A stretch of 64,000 nucleotides of DNA. Source: Plecoglossus altivelis (taxonomy: Eukaryota; Chordata; Actinopteri; Osmeriformes; Plecoglossidae). This document shows positions 13,301-57,920 of this stretch, piece after piece. The stretch's first letter is position 1, and each line of letters opens with the position of its first letter. The stretch spans positions 2,802,195 through 2,866,194 of the forward strand of contig BROE01000024.1 of assembly GCA_036571765.1 (NCBI GenBank). Reading direction: 5' to 3'. Made by a program: the position numbers and the translations under genes. A model generated the notes under the pieces. That model saw nothing but the letters and a program-made list of their open reading frames with translations, did no database searches and was not told where the DNA came from.

Positions 13301-16300
13301 AAACCACGCGCATTAACATAAAAATATAAGCTTCGACTTTGTCGCGCTCCGCGAGTAAATCCCTCTGACTGCTTCTCTCCACCCTGGGAACATGCTTAGG
13401 CTGACTTGAGGGCCAGCGGTTTGAAGCATGTACTGAAAGATTTACCATGGAGGCGTTCAGGGGCTGGGGTTGTTTTGACGTCTGGGACGGCCCACAGCCA
13501 AGAGGCATAGCACCGGGGAGGGGAGCGTTCGTGCGGTGGTTAGGACACACAGCAGCTGGGATACCGACGCCAGGCGCGTGGAGGAATGCCCGCCATAACT
13601 AGCATCTGGGTCACCGGGGGGTGCTGCTCTCGCCCTCGGGGTGTGATCTCGCTGTTGCACCTCACTCTCCCACACCGCTGCCTCAGCTTCACCCGGCGCC
13701 CTGCCTATCACCCTGCCTATCACCCTGCCTATCACCCTGCCTATCACCCTGCTCACAGCAGGCTGCCACGCAACCACAATTCTCAGGCAAGCACCAGTTG
13801 TACCGACTGCAGTTTGTGTGTTTTTTTAAGTTTTTTTTTTTACATTTGCAGCTCGAATTTTGAAGGCTGTGAATTAAAAACAAACAGGGGAACAACGTTT
13901 CACATCCGATGATCCCTTTCTTGTTGTTAAAGGTTACGTGCGTTGAGAGAGGGACGAGAGAGACGCGAGGACGTCTCACGCAGTCGAGAGACGGTGTCGT
14001 CTTCAGGGACTCGTGTCAGGTTCTATGGGACACGTCCGTTTACTGGAGATACCCCGTTGGCCAAGTAAAACAGCAGCGAGACGTGCCTACCAGAAGAAAA
14101 TACTTTTTTCTATTTTTTTATCACTCTCTGGCAGTCCACGAGTACTGTTCTTTTAACAAAGGGTACATTGTGTGGTAGCACATCACGGCGTGGAAGTGAA
14201 AGCCTGCCATTCGGGCTCGTTTTTCGTGCCTGTCGTGTAATCAATAGGACCATGAATCTCTGCTTCCAGTGTGAGGCAGCCTATGGAGTAGACAAGCTGT
14301 TAACAGGCGCTGAGGCCACCGGGAACAAAAAAAAACAAAACAGGCCCTGTCCTTGAAGCGCATTTCATGCGAGTGTAGATGTCTGATATCATTTGCAGAT
14401 CCACACCGAGTCAGGGGAAGGAATCCGCCTTTTCTCCCAAAACTGTGTACAGTACGGAAGGACATCGTTTTGCCAGTGGTGCAGATGAATAGCTTGCGTT
14501 CCCCATCCAACTGAACAGGCCGTGTGTGTGTGTGTGTGTGTGTGTGTATCTATCTACCTCAAGTTCGTCTGACAGTCACGGCATAGCACACAGGCATACG
14601 GCCTTATTACCAGCTCAACAATCACTAGACCGGCTAGGAGGATTCTGGGTATTTGACAAGCTTAATCAGCCTCGAATCCTGTATATGCTAAAGGTACAGA
14701 TGAGGGCTATTAGCCTAGCCCAGCCTGTGACAGGCTAATAGCTGCTTCAGCCTTATGGGGGCACAGGGAAAGGGCAATGTAGCACTCACCGATGGTTGCT
14801 GCTAGTTCTGGATCGAACGTGTCATCTGTAAACCTCAGCAGGAGACTGTGGAGGAGGAGAGAGAGAGAGAGAGACAAGGACTCTCAGGCCAGGCGAACTC
14901 AAGCTGGCCAGCACAGTCACAAGCAGGCGCACAGACACACACACAGTCAGACGCACAGACACACACAGTAGGGTGTTGCCTTTTAGTATGCTAGGCCTAC
15001 ATCCAGATTGGGTTAAATGAGGCCTGTCACCCTACCTTCATCCTCCAGGATGTGCAATCTCTCTCTCTGGGTCTCCTTTGACTCTGACGTCATAGGCTTA
15101 TGGACTGAGAGGGACAGGGTTCACCGCCTAACTGTGATTAATCATCTGTTTATCACGCAACACTGATCATGTGGTTAATCTCTCTCCTTCCCTTTGAACC
15201 CCAAAAAGACCTTGAAAAAGATCCATCGTTTCATCATCTGGACGTGAGGAAACGATAATAGTTTCGCGTCCACGGTAAAGTACTGTCTGTAGTATTAAAG
15301 TGCATAGGTAAGCGCACGCACGGCTTGCTGTTACATAGCCCCGCAGAAATGCGCCCAACCAAGGCCAATTTGAATGCTAAATGAAACTTCTACATTCTGC
15401 CAGGCCTCTTATAATTGTGGACTTTGGGTCGATTTAGCGATGATGTCATACACGACTTTCATCCAAAGAAAAGCATCCAATTAAAGATGGAAATGGTCAT
15501 TAGCATGACGTGGATTCCTATAGACACGTGAGTGATACGAACCCCATGGAGGGAAGAGAACTCTTAACTGCTAAACAAAACACGGTCTCGCATGGTAGAC
15601 TCAGCTCTTTAATGAACAGGTCGAGGCTTAATTACAATGACGGTTAATTGAACGTAGACAAATTCACCGCCGATGCATTAGGCTCTGATGTTGTTGTGTG
15701 ATAAACCAGCTATATTTGCCGTCCACTCTACACATCTGCATAAGTACATGGATATGCCCCTGTGGTGTTTACGTGTGGAAAGAGTTACTCGGGGATAAAT
15801 GGCTTAATCCACATTGGCTTGTGATTGCTAAATCTCAAACTCATGTCACACGTGTCAGTTTGTGCTACTCGTAGCTGGTAAGAAATGAGGTAGCTTGTTG
15901 GTTTTCAATTTGAAACTACATATGGGAGGTATACAGTGCAGCACGTAAGGCTACTATGAACAGTTTGTCTCAGTCATGGCATCAACAAAGAGAAGCCTTT
16001 ACATGGATTGAATGCCAGTGCTTGAATTGTTCAACAATCCAGGTTATACTGAGAATACAATGACAGGCAAGTAATACATTGTGACTATTGCCAACAGTAG
16101 CTTCCCCCATCTAGCAACAGCTTCGAACAAGACAGCAGTCTGATGTAGCAAGCTGATATTAAGCATTTGGCCAAGCCCAAAACACTGCATGGGATTAAAA
16201 GGCAACATGACAAGCTAGTCCTGTCCTATAATTTAACATCTTCCTTACCTGGACTTTCCAACACCACTTTCTCCAATTATCAGAATTTTAAGGGTTGTTA

Positions 16301-16316
16301 ATACGTCCTCGTCCAT
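10143..16316 (-). CDS. rab18: RAB18 small GTPase, complete gene, 7 coding exons
   Basis: Rab-family GTPase that cycles between GDP and GTP and acts on ER membranes and lipid droplets (family knowledge). Coding join on the minus strand: 16316-16249, 14845-14790, 12851-12790, 12447-12375, 11986-11868, 11203-11137, 10318-10143. These sum to 621 nt, 206 residues plus stop, equal to the usual RAB18 length, and every junction is GT-AG with phase kept. Motifs seen: P-loop GESGVGKS (15-22), switch I with T40, WDTAGQE (62-68), NKID (122-125), SAK (151-153), and a C-terminal CGGYCSLV carrying the prenylation cysteine C203 (and C199). The start ATG follows GAAAGGAG and opens MDEDVLTTLK, the family N-terminus. 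Whether this is the a or b teleost paralogue cannot be decided from the window. It lies head to head with SEC61G. No truncation or frameshift was seen. Confidence 0.97.
10325..10510 (-). repeat. rab18: CT-rich tract before RAB18 exon 7
   Basis: About 185 bases of GGAGGAGAGG-type sequence on the plus strand, so pyrimidine-rich in the RAB18 transcript and ending right at the exon 7 acceptor. It serves as an over-long polypyrimidine tract. Confidence 0.8.
10946..11120 (+). repeat. rab18: (GT)n / GTGA compound microsatellite, RAB18 intron 6
   Basis: Interrupted GT repeats with GAGT inserts. In the transcript this is CA-rich and begins about 15 bases after the exon 6 donor. Confidence 0.9.
11137..11203 (-). 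CDS. rab18: RAB18 coding exon 6
   Basis: 67 nt encoding ENHELDRNEGLKFARKHS then MLFI. Acceptor TTTTCAG, donor GTGAGG. The donor is followed after about 15 bases by a long CA-rich tract in the transcript sense. Confidence 0.95.
11405..11828. repeat. rab18: 41/43-bp minisatellite, 10 copies, RAB18 intron 5
   Basis: The unit contains AGCAAGCTAGCAGCTGCTG and GAGTCCTACACTGAACACAC. Copies differ mainly by presence of an extra AGAG (43 versus 41 bp) and by CAGGTG versus CAGCTG. It fills most of the intron. Confidence 0.93.
11868..11986 (-). CDS. rab18: RAB18 coding exon 5
   Basis: 119 nt encoding VYDVTRRDTFAKLDDWLN through the G4 box GNKIDK. Acceptor CTCCCTCAG, donor GTACAA, which is a weaker donor than the others. 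A ten-copy minisatellite fills the intron just downstream. Confidence 0.95.
12302..12324 (+). repeat. rab18: (GT)n followed by poly(G), RAB18 intron 4
   Basis: Six GT units run straight into ten Gs. The same composite recurs at several places in the window, including both assembly gaps. Confidence 0.9.
12375..12447 (-). CDS. rab18: RAB18 coding exon 4
   Basis: 73 nt encoding DTAGQERFRTLTPSYYRG then AQGVIL: the G3 box and switch II. Acceptor TGTTTCAG, donor GTGAGT. About 50 bases downstream in the transcript lies a C-run plus CA repeat, seen as (GT)nGn on the plus strand near 12302-12324. Confidence 0.95.
12790..12851 (-). CDS. rab18: RAB18 coding exon 3
   Basis: 62 nt encoding the end of switch I and the beta2-beta3 hairpin (GVDFKVKTISVDGNKAKLA, then IW). 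Acceptor CTTTTTAG, donor GTGAGT. The intron just after the donor is GT-rich. Confidence 0.95.
12852..14789 (-). other. rab18: RAB18 intron 2
   Basis: 1.94 kb. It holds (CA)n at 13058-13105, the 12-bp repeat at 13699-13752, (GT)n at 14522-14548 and otherwise unique sequence. No exon was seen. Confidence 0.85.
13699..13752 (+). repeat. 12-bp tandem repeat, about 4.5 copies
   Basis: Perfect units of CCCTGCCTATCA. The repeat lies in an open frame but in an intron, so the frame is not taken as a gene. Confidence 0.92.
14790..14845 (-). CDS. rab18: RAB18 coding exon 2
   Basis: 56 nt completing Ser23 and encoding LLLRFTDDTFDPELAATI plus the first base of Gly42: helix 1 and the start of the switch I effector loop. 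Acceptor CCACAG, donor GTGAGT. Confidence 0.95.
14846..16248 (-). other. rab18: RAB18 intron 1
   Basis: 1.4 kb, mostly unique AT-rich sequence with a short CA-rich patch at 14936-14968 just downstream of exon 2 on the plus map. I see no further element in it. Confidence 0.85.
16249..16316 (-). CDS. rab18: RAB18 coding exon 1
   Basis: Encodes residues 1-22 and two bases of codon 23: start codon, first beta strand, and P-loop up to GKS. The donor is GTAAGG. The exon is bounded upstream by 5' UTR; its transcription start is not visible. Confidence 0.95.
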
Positions 16317-17574
16317 CTCCTTTCAAAATATTCCGGCCTGGTGACTATCGAAAACGTATATTATATGTAATGACAACTTGACGAGCGAGTTACTTTTAAT
16401 GTCCACGGTCGCTATGTATTTATCAAATACTATTGTTTATGCAAGTTAGATGTGTAGTATTACAACAATAGCTGTCTTACAGCTTCTGAGAACACGGATA
16501 ACTTTTCTTGCACATCCGGAAAAATCTTGATGCACTTCCGGTATGTCTGTTCCATGAAAACAAACATCGACATTCTTCTTCAAAATCTGGTTTGTGAAAA
16601 ATAGTTGAATGTAAAAAAAAATATTTAAATAAGATAAATAAAAAAACGACTCTCCGTTGTAAAAACAAACAAAGAAAGAATGTGTTCTCCAATAGCCCGT
16701 TTCCTGGAACAAAATGTATTAATCAACGAACCCAAAGTTTTTTTTTTCAGTTAAACGTTAAAGCAGTCTTCACCATTGCTCCCTCAACATTAAGGTCAAA
16801 ATGATTCCGGAGGCAAATAAATAGCCACTTTTCAATACATAATGCAAACCCTCATATACATACATTGTCCTTTTCAGAAACTACCTGAACCATGACTCAT
16901 TAACACTCAATAAAAGTTTATTGTAGAGTTCATTTTTCAGAAATTTCAGAAATTACGAATATTTAACTGTATTCTATATTTTTCCTACCTTTTGGGGAAA
17001 TACCTTTAACATTTGACATGATGAAAACAGTTAGTTGTAACCTTTATTTTGAAGTTTTTAAGTCAGACGGAAGTGAGATGTCGACGTCATTCCTTCTCAA
17101 TCGGACAAGGTTCCTAAAGCTACGTGGCTGTCTTCAGCTCTCACTTTCTTGGACAAATTGATCGTGTTCAAAGGTTTGTAACGTTTTTTGTCACATATAT
17201 TCAATTTGAAATCATTAGATGATCGTTGTGAAGTCTTTCCCGATGGCTCATGTATGTCTGCACTAACTAAGCACCATGAATTCGTACCGTCTAGTACAAG
17301 TTAGTAGCATTAGTAGTGTTACAGTACTAGATAGTAACCTACTGTAAATAACTTAACAACTGTCTGAACAGCCAATTTGACTTTTATTTACATTTCAACT
17401 TGGTGGTAGCTTGTTGTGGAAATGCGAGGCTTGGGAATCAAGTCGTTATAGTCAGTTTGAGAACACATTACTTTGAGAACTTGAATAGCAATTTCACAGT
17501 GAGCCTACTAACTTGCACGTTAAGAAAACGTCAGCAGAGTAGTCTGTGATCTGCCCCTTGTACCTTCTACTCAG
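16317..17574. promoter_or_regulatory. Divergent RAB18 / SEC61G promoter region
   Basis: About 1.26 kb separates the RAB18 ATG from the first coding exon of SEC61G on the other strand. A perfect ETS site CCGGAAGT (minus strand, 16541-16534) lies near the RAB18 side. On the SEC61G side are CGGAAGTG (17068-17075), a CRE-like CGACGTCAT (17082-17090) and ACGTGG (17122-17127). ETS sites close to the start are typical of TATA-less housekeeping promoters. A SEC61G non-coding first exon may end at 17173, before GTTTGT, with intron 1 running to 17574. Transcription starts are inferred. Between the two ETS sites the sequence is AT-rich. Confidence 0.6.
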
Positions 17575-17584
17575 CCAGAGCACA

Positions 17585-17678
17585 ATGGACCAGGTTATGC
17601 AGTTTGTCGAGCCTAGTCGGCAATTTGTAAAAGACTCGATAAGACTCGTCAAAAGGTGTACGAAACCTGACAGGAAAG
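17585..17678 (+). CDS. sec61g: SEC61G first coding exon
   Basis: Encodes residues 1-31 (through KPDRK) plus one base of Glu32. Donor GTACGT. The exon itself probably begins at 17575. Confidence 0.96.
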
Positions 17679-19502
17679 GTACGTCTCTCTCTCCCAGTCA
17701 AACAAACGTCCGATTGATCGATATTTGCAAACACTATTTGCCTTTAAACATGTGTTCTGACGTTTCAGAGTTTCAAAAGATTGCTATGGCAACGGCCATT
17801 GGATTCGCCATCATGGGCTTCATTGGGTTCTTTGTGAAACTCATCCACATCCCCATCAACAACATCATTGTGTAAGTACCGCATCTGTGACCCGTGGAAC
17901 ATTTCCCTGGGTGTGTGTGTGTGCGCGCGCGTGCGTGTTTGTGTGTTGATAGACGAACATTATCTCTTGCCATGTCCCCACATGTTCTGCGCCTACTAAC
18001 CTGTATACTTGTGGGTCAGGTAGGGTCCACCCCTTCTCCACCAAGGCAGTGTTGAAGACACTCAGTAACCGTGCCCAGTCTCGTGCCAGTCGCGTTTCAA
18101 CAGCAAAAGAACCGCTGCTGTACTCAAATAGCTGACCGCTTGAAAACTGCGACCAGGGGGCGCTCTTGTAATGGCTTTCTGAAGGAAATGTATTTAGCCT
18201 CAACCATAACATTGGCTGGCTGTAAGTATAACAAACCAGGGGGTGCCAGCGTTACTGGGGAAAGCGTGCGCCTGTGCATCACCGCAGCGCTCTGTAGCCT
18301 GTGGATAAACCAGTTTGAAAGTTGAACCACCTGCGAACCTTCACCAGCACCGCAGCAGAACTAGGTTGGGGGTTAGTGGAACGGGAGGAACAGAGACACG
18401 ATGCCGCAGGATAGGTGAGGGACAGCCCACCGCGTGATCGACAACCTCCGCCGGCTCGCTACTATGCGGTTTCTCTCGAATCCAATCGGAATCATTGGAG
18501 ATTGATCCAATCATTTGAGATGAAGTGTGGGCTCATTGTGGACAATTCTCCTGTCACAGAGACCACACTGAGATTACCCCCCCCCCCCGTCCACAGGGGA
18601 TATCAAGTTGCAAATCTACCAATTCCACTATAGCTGAATTCACTTCATAAACCCGAAGGAAATTCAAGCAAACGTTACGTTTGATTAACGCCACGTTCTC
18701 GTTCATCCAAAGCGACCTAAGCGTTCTAATAAGCTTGTGGCTTCGCATAGAAATGTGTTCATTTAGCTGACTTGAGGGTTGGTTCTGAACCTGCAACCTC
18801 TAGATCAAACATCCTACCGCTGAGCCACAACATCCCTAGGTTCATTTCTAGATTGAGATCATTTGGGAAATTAATCGCCGTGCGCGTGCGTGCGTGTGTG
18901 GGGTTGATGGTCACAACCATCTGAGAGGCACAGATGGAGGACAGCCATTTGGTATTAATCGCCGGTGCTCCAACAGCTTAGCTGTCTAGTGAGAAGAGGA
19001 ACCGCAGCTGGTATTCCTGACGTGTTCTTCTCGCAGCCTTGAGCACAGACACGCACAAACCTAACAGCTTCGTGGGAACACAAGCTTTCTTTTAAATCGA
19101 GCGCATTTCCGGGGTAGAAAACGTTGAAGTCATTTCCATTTTCATTGGATTCGCCATTGTGTTCTTAGCGCAATCATGTGAAGTCCGCGGTTAAATGATC
19201 CCTATAGGGCGACAAAAATAGGAAGAAACCAAATCTATACGTGGTTTAATTAGGACGGCTTGGTGTGCACAGTGACAATGATTGGTCTACCCGCTTGGCT
19301 CGATAAAGCAGATCTTTAGTGGGAGTGAATACTCTGTTTGGCTTCGTCGCTATTTTAAAAAGACATTCACACCATCTAGAATAACCGTTAGTCTGACACA
19401 TGCTGATTTTAGTTAGCTAGTTACTTTCTGCCTGGCAATGCTAACATGCCCCCCGCCTCTCTCTCTCTCTCTCTCTCTGCTTCCTCTCCCAGGGGTGGCT
19501 GA
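17585..19502 (+). CDS. sec61g: SEC61G, Sec61 translocon gamma subunit, complete
   Basis: Single-pass tail-anchored subunit of the Sec61 channel (SecE homologue), which clamps the alpha subunit during protein entry into the ER (family knowledge). Coding join: 17585-17678, 17769-17871, 19493-19502, 207 nt, 68 residues plus stop, the standard length. The N-terminal half is an amphipathic cytosolic helix (MDQVMQFVEPSRQFVKDSIR). Residues about 36-60 form the membrane segment (AIGFAIMGFIGFFVKLIHI). The end is IIVGG. As far as I recall it matches the mammalian protein almost residue for residue. The first coding exon starts at 17575 after an acceptor in TCTACTCAG, leaving 10 nt of 5' UTR. Intron 2 is only 90 bp. 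It is head to head with RAB18 and tail to tail with TPK1. Confidence 0.97.
17769..17871 (+). CDS. sec61g: SEC61G second coding exon
   Basis: 103 nt completing Glu32 and encoding the whole transmembrane segment to INNII plus two bases of Val66. Acceptor GTTTCAG, donor GTAAGT. Confidence 0.96.
18150..18164 (+). promoter_or_regulatory. CTCF-like binding site in SEC61G intron
   Basis: CGACCAGGGGGCGCT matches the vertebrate CTCF core at nearly every informative base (one mismatch to CCACCAGGGGGCGCT). Binding is inferred. Confidence 0.5.
18690..18840 (-). mobile_element. Decayed tRNA-derived SINE fragment
   Basis: On the minus strand 18836-18781 has an A-box-like TGGCTCAGCGGTAGG and, 36 bases after its start, a B-box-like GGTTCAGAACC. 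Nearby, ATCCAAAGCGACCTAA and TTCATTTAGCTGAC resemble conserved pieces of widespread teleost SINEs, as I recall them. No open frame. It is old and rearranged. Confidence 0.5.
19493..19502 (+). CDS. sec61g: SEC61G last coding exon (10 coding bases)
   Basis: Contributes the last base of Val66, then Gly-Gly-stop. The acceptor follows a (CT)n run and CTCCCAG. The exon continues as 3' UTR to about 19.67 kb. It was found only by knowing that the family ends in VGG. Confidence 0.92.
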
Positions 19503-19649
19503 GCATGCAGAGGGGTGACAGGACTACGCTACCCAGAGACCCGGGGCCGTGGTGCATCGTGGGACAGTAGTGGGGGTGGGATGGATGAATGTGTTAAGGA
19601 TGTTTTTTATTTGCATTCTGCACACAAAGTTTGTACTATGACTGTTGTT

Positions 19650-19655
19650 AATACA
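19650..19655 (+). terminator. sec61g: Candidate SEC61G poly(A) signal (AATACA variant)
   Basis: AATACA is a known weaker variant of AATAAA. It lies about 150 bases after the stop in an AT-rich stretch. No canonical AATAAA occurs on the plus strand between the stop and this point. Confidence 0.45.
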
Positions 19656-19682
19656 TTGACTGAAAATAGAAGACAATCTGTG

Positions 19683-19688
19683 TTTATT
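19683..19688 (-). terminator. tpk1: Candidate TPK1 poly(A) signal (AATAAA)
   Basis: TTTATT on the plus strand, AATAAA on the TPK1 strand, 286 bases past the TPK1 stop. Cleavage 15-25 bases later would fall at about 19.66 kb, within or next to the SEC61G 3' end. Confidence 0.55.
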
Positions 19689-19973
19689 AAGAGACTCTGG
19701 TGAAGGCACAGGATAGGCCCAGTTCCAAACCAGATACTTCCTGCTCTTCTAAATCGGACTATCAGTACTGATTTACACAGCCTTCTAGCAGCTGGTCAGG
19801 CTGCAATTATGTTTCTGGTTTGGAACAAGGCCCTTTAGTATAGATAAACACTCTTGGGTGCATCTCGATAGTGTAGGAGTGACTGGTTTGAGGCGCCTGC
19901 TACAGAGTAGCTGGAAGCCTCCGTAAGAGGAATCCACTCCTGACTGTTTGGATGTCCTCGATCCGTTCGTCGT

Positions 19974-54674
<34,701 letters not shown>

Positions 54675-54779
54675 GACGAACTGGAGATCTCCTCTGTTCT
54701 ACACAGGAGCAGATGCTGTCACTCTGGGCAACGCTCACCTACACACACACACACACCTACCTACACACCTACACACCTA

Positions 54780-54819
<40 letters not shown>

Positions 54820-55954
54820 CAATACCATATAATACACAGCCGACTAGAATAGCTGTAAGAACTACAGAAAAAAATAGACTTAACATCTATAAATGATTAT
54901 ACTATACATATTAGATAATGCTTCGATGGTGGATTTAATCAACGCATAAATCCCCACCTGTAAGCGAGCAACGTCCTCATTGAGGGTTGCTTCTGTTCAA
55001 ACAAACCCGTCATTAACCTTGAGCAGTGTGCACGTTTACCATCCAGGCACAGCAAGTACCTCGCAGAGAAAGACTAGCGATAGTTGATGGAAATAGCAGT
55101 GTGTGTAAGTGGTTACCATAGTCACGGTTAATTAATGTTTCTATTGTGAAACTTATGGTTGACCTATTATGGTTCCGGTTGATTATTATGGGTGCCGCGG
55201 TGTTTCCAACATTCCGCAGACCCAAAACAAATATAACAACAATGACCTTTGACGCTGCACAGATATCAACTCGCCAAATAACCTGACACGCTAATAACTC
55301 GACACCATAATAACTCTCCGTTGTAGCAACTGAACTATTCTAATAGTGGCAACGCTTTCGGTACACCGCCCCGCAGTAGTTACATGAGACAGTCCGATCC
55401 CTCCTAATCCATTGACTGATGTTTGATCACTAAAATAGTAGTTGGATACATCGGGATATCTCACGGATGTGAAAGGTATGTTTCAGACTGGGACATAACT
55501 CGGACAAATCAAGAACTGAAACCAACCAAGCCACACACTCGAGATACGCTCTGTTTTGAAAACGTTGGGTTTATATTCCCTACAGAAAAGGGGTGCTCTG
55601 TTAACGCATTGAATAAACCGGCAATGCATACTCACTAAACAAACACAAATCCAGCATGAGCTCCCGGTGAGAATTGTAAATAGTCAACGACAACGCAAGC
55701 ACATAAACGAAAAGAGGGTGTTTCTCGACGGAAAGCGTCCATGGTTTTTGTTAGGGGGACATCTAGAGGATAAACTTGGAACTTCGACAGTGAGTGGTGC
55801 CCTGAAATAAAACAATATGAACAGATTCTTCAGAAATGGTCTCCTGAATTAGACTACTGAAATGATCTGTTTTCCAGTCGTTTCAATATTAACATTGTGT
55901 TGGGGGTAATTTCAAGAGAATTCCAATGCAGTAATACATAAGGAATGGAAGGTG

Positions 55955-56205
55955 TGGAGGGCTGGAGGTGTGGAGGTGAGAAGGTGTGGGGGTCTGCGAG
56001 GCTGGTAGGTCTAGTGGTCTGGTGAACCGGAGGTCTTTAGGTCTAGCAGTCTGGGGAACTGGAGATCTATAAGTCTAGCGGTCTGGAGGTCTGGTGAACT
56101 GGAGGTCTCGAGGTCTGGGGGTCTATTAGTTCTGGAGGTCTGGTGGACTGGAGGTCTTTAGATCTGGTGGTGTGGAGGTCTGGTGGACTGGGGGGCAGGG
56201 AAGTT
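55955..56205 (+). repeat. GGAGGTCTGGTGGACT-type minisatellite
   Basis: Degenerate units of 10-27 bases built from GGAGGTCT and CTGGTGAACT over about 250 bases. Confidence 0.85.
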
Positions 56206-57579
56206 TGGAGGGCTAGACCTACTTTAGAATCCCAAATCTCCCATTTCTTCCTCCGTTGCTCTACTAATAACCATGGGATGTTTTTCTTCAGACGGCAGCA
56301 ACAGCAGTTTAAGTGAAGCCAAATCACTCTCAAGGTGAATCCCCTCCCGGGGCACGTTAAGACAAACGCCGTCTCATCAATCAGAGCTTGTCAGAGCTCA
56401 GCAGCCAAGCGAAATTTGTGGGGAGAGACCACACACACACACACACACAAGCATGCATGCACGCCTACACAGACACGCAGACACACACAGCTCAAACGCA
56501 GGAGAAGTCGTTCATTCTCGGGGCCTGCATTATGAATACCACTATGAATAAATTCCAGTCTGAGTGCATTCTTCATTGGCTGGGATTTCTTTAGCGAGGT
56601 CACACTGCCTGCATGTTTGATCAAGTCTGTCAAGGAGGAGTTCCCAGACCCCTTTTTCTCTTTCTTTTCCCCCCTCCCTCCCTCCCTCTCTTCATTCCTC
56701 CCTACCTTCATTCCTCCCTCCCTCCTTTTCTTTACACCTCTCTCTACACCTCTCTCCAACTCTCTCCATCTTGCTGTCAGAGTATTTCTCCTTCTGTTTC
56801 TATTTCCCATCGTCTCTCTGTGTCTCTCTGTGTGTCTCTCTCTCTGTCCCTCTGAGTGTCTCTCTTTGTTCCACTTTTGAGCTATTGCTCTCACTCTCTC
56901 TTTCCACCTTCCTGAATTGAGGTGCATTTCCAGAATCAAGACTTTTTTTTCTGCTCGTGAGTGTGTTTGCTTGTGTGTGTGTGAGTGTGTGTGTGCCAAA
57001 GCATACTTCACTCCATCACCTCTCTCCATCCCCAGCCGTTCACCCCCCCCCCCCCCCCCTTTGCCCTTCAGATAAAACTAAAGGCAAATGTGTCCGCATG
57101 TCCAATGCAACGTTTTCAATCATCAGATAAGCAAAACATTACCTCCTCTGAACCCCCTGGCAGCTGTCTCTATCTCGCGCCCCTTTTTTTTCTCTCTCTC
57201 TTCATCCTTAGCCAATTCATCCTGTCCCTTTATCCCCATTCCCCATTTCCCTTTCGCTGAACACCTGTTTAGCTTGGGTTTCCTCTTTCTCTTCAACTCT
57301 GTCTCTCTCCTTCTCCATCTGGCTTCCTCGTTCCCCACATTTCCTCCCTGTCTCTCTCTCTTCCTTTTTCTGCTCAGACCTCTTGCTTCTTCTCCCATCT
57401 TTTCGTCTCTCTTTCACATCCTTCGTTTTCTCGCGTCCGCTCCGCTGTGGTCGTTTCTCTCAACTTATTTACGTTCCGTCCCCTTCTGCCCTACCTCGCC
57501 TCCCGCGCCTCTCTTGCTCCTGCCTCTGTGTACTCACCCTCTTCTTCTCTCCTCTATCCTCTCTATTCTTCGTCCTCCA

Positions 57580-57920
57580 GGAGGCCAAGCAGAAGAGCCC
57601 GACGCGAGCAGGGGTTAGGCCCTAGCAGACAGGAGCACGCGCCCACGTCCTGCCGGACGGCGAGCATCGGCCACAAGGTTACAGACCCCGCTTCCCTCTC
57701 TCTTCATATCCTGTGGCTGTTTTAACGAAAGGCGGAATTTGCCTTTTTTAGATATGGCCTGAGGAAATGGCAGGCGAGCGTCCAATCTCAGAGCAGCCTG
57801 CGCGCGTCCTGTGTCGTCGTCTTTCTGTCTGCGTGAGCGTCATCGTTCCACGTGCGGCGAGCACTCGCGATCTCGCGGGCGCGGCAGCCCGTGTGGGCTG
57901 AAAGGTGTGTGGGTGGGGGC
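57580..57920. promoter_or_regulatory. CpG-rich block, candidate TPK1 promoter
   Basis: High CpG density with CACGTG (near 57850), TCTCGCGGG, GCGCGCG and a CCAAT box (near 57784). It is about 3 kb upstream of the TPK1 start codon on the TPK1 strand. No first exon or donor could be fixed, so assignment to TPK1 is a guess; it could serve another transcript. Confidence 0.35.

Larger units (their letters stand above)
17872..19492 (+). other. sec61g: SEC61G last intron
   Basis: 1.62 kb. It contains a CTCF-like site at 18150-18164, a decayed SINE fragment at 18690-18840, a C-run at 18580-18588 and a (CT)n run next to the acceptor. No additional exon was seen. Confidence 0.85.

Noticed and set aside
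57060..57625. 176-aa plus-strand frame ending near the CpG block
   Set aside because: Most of it is a CT-rich tract (Ser/Leu/Phe/Pro). The terminal EAKQKSPTRAG part is too short to judge.
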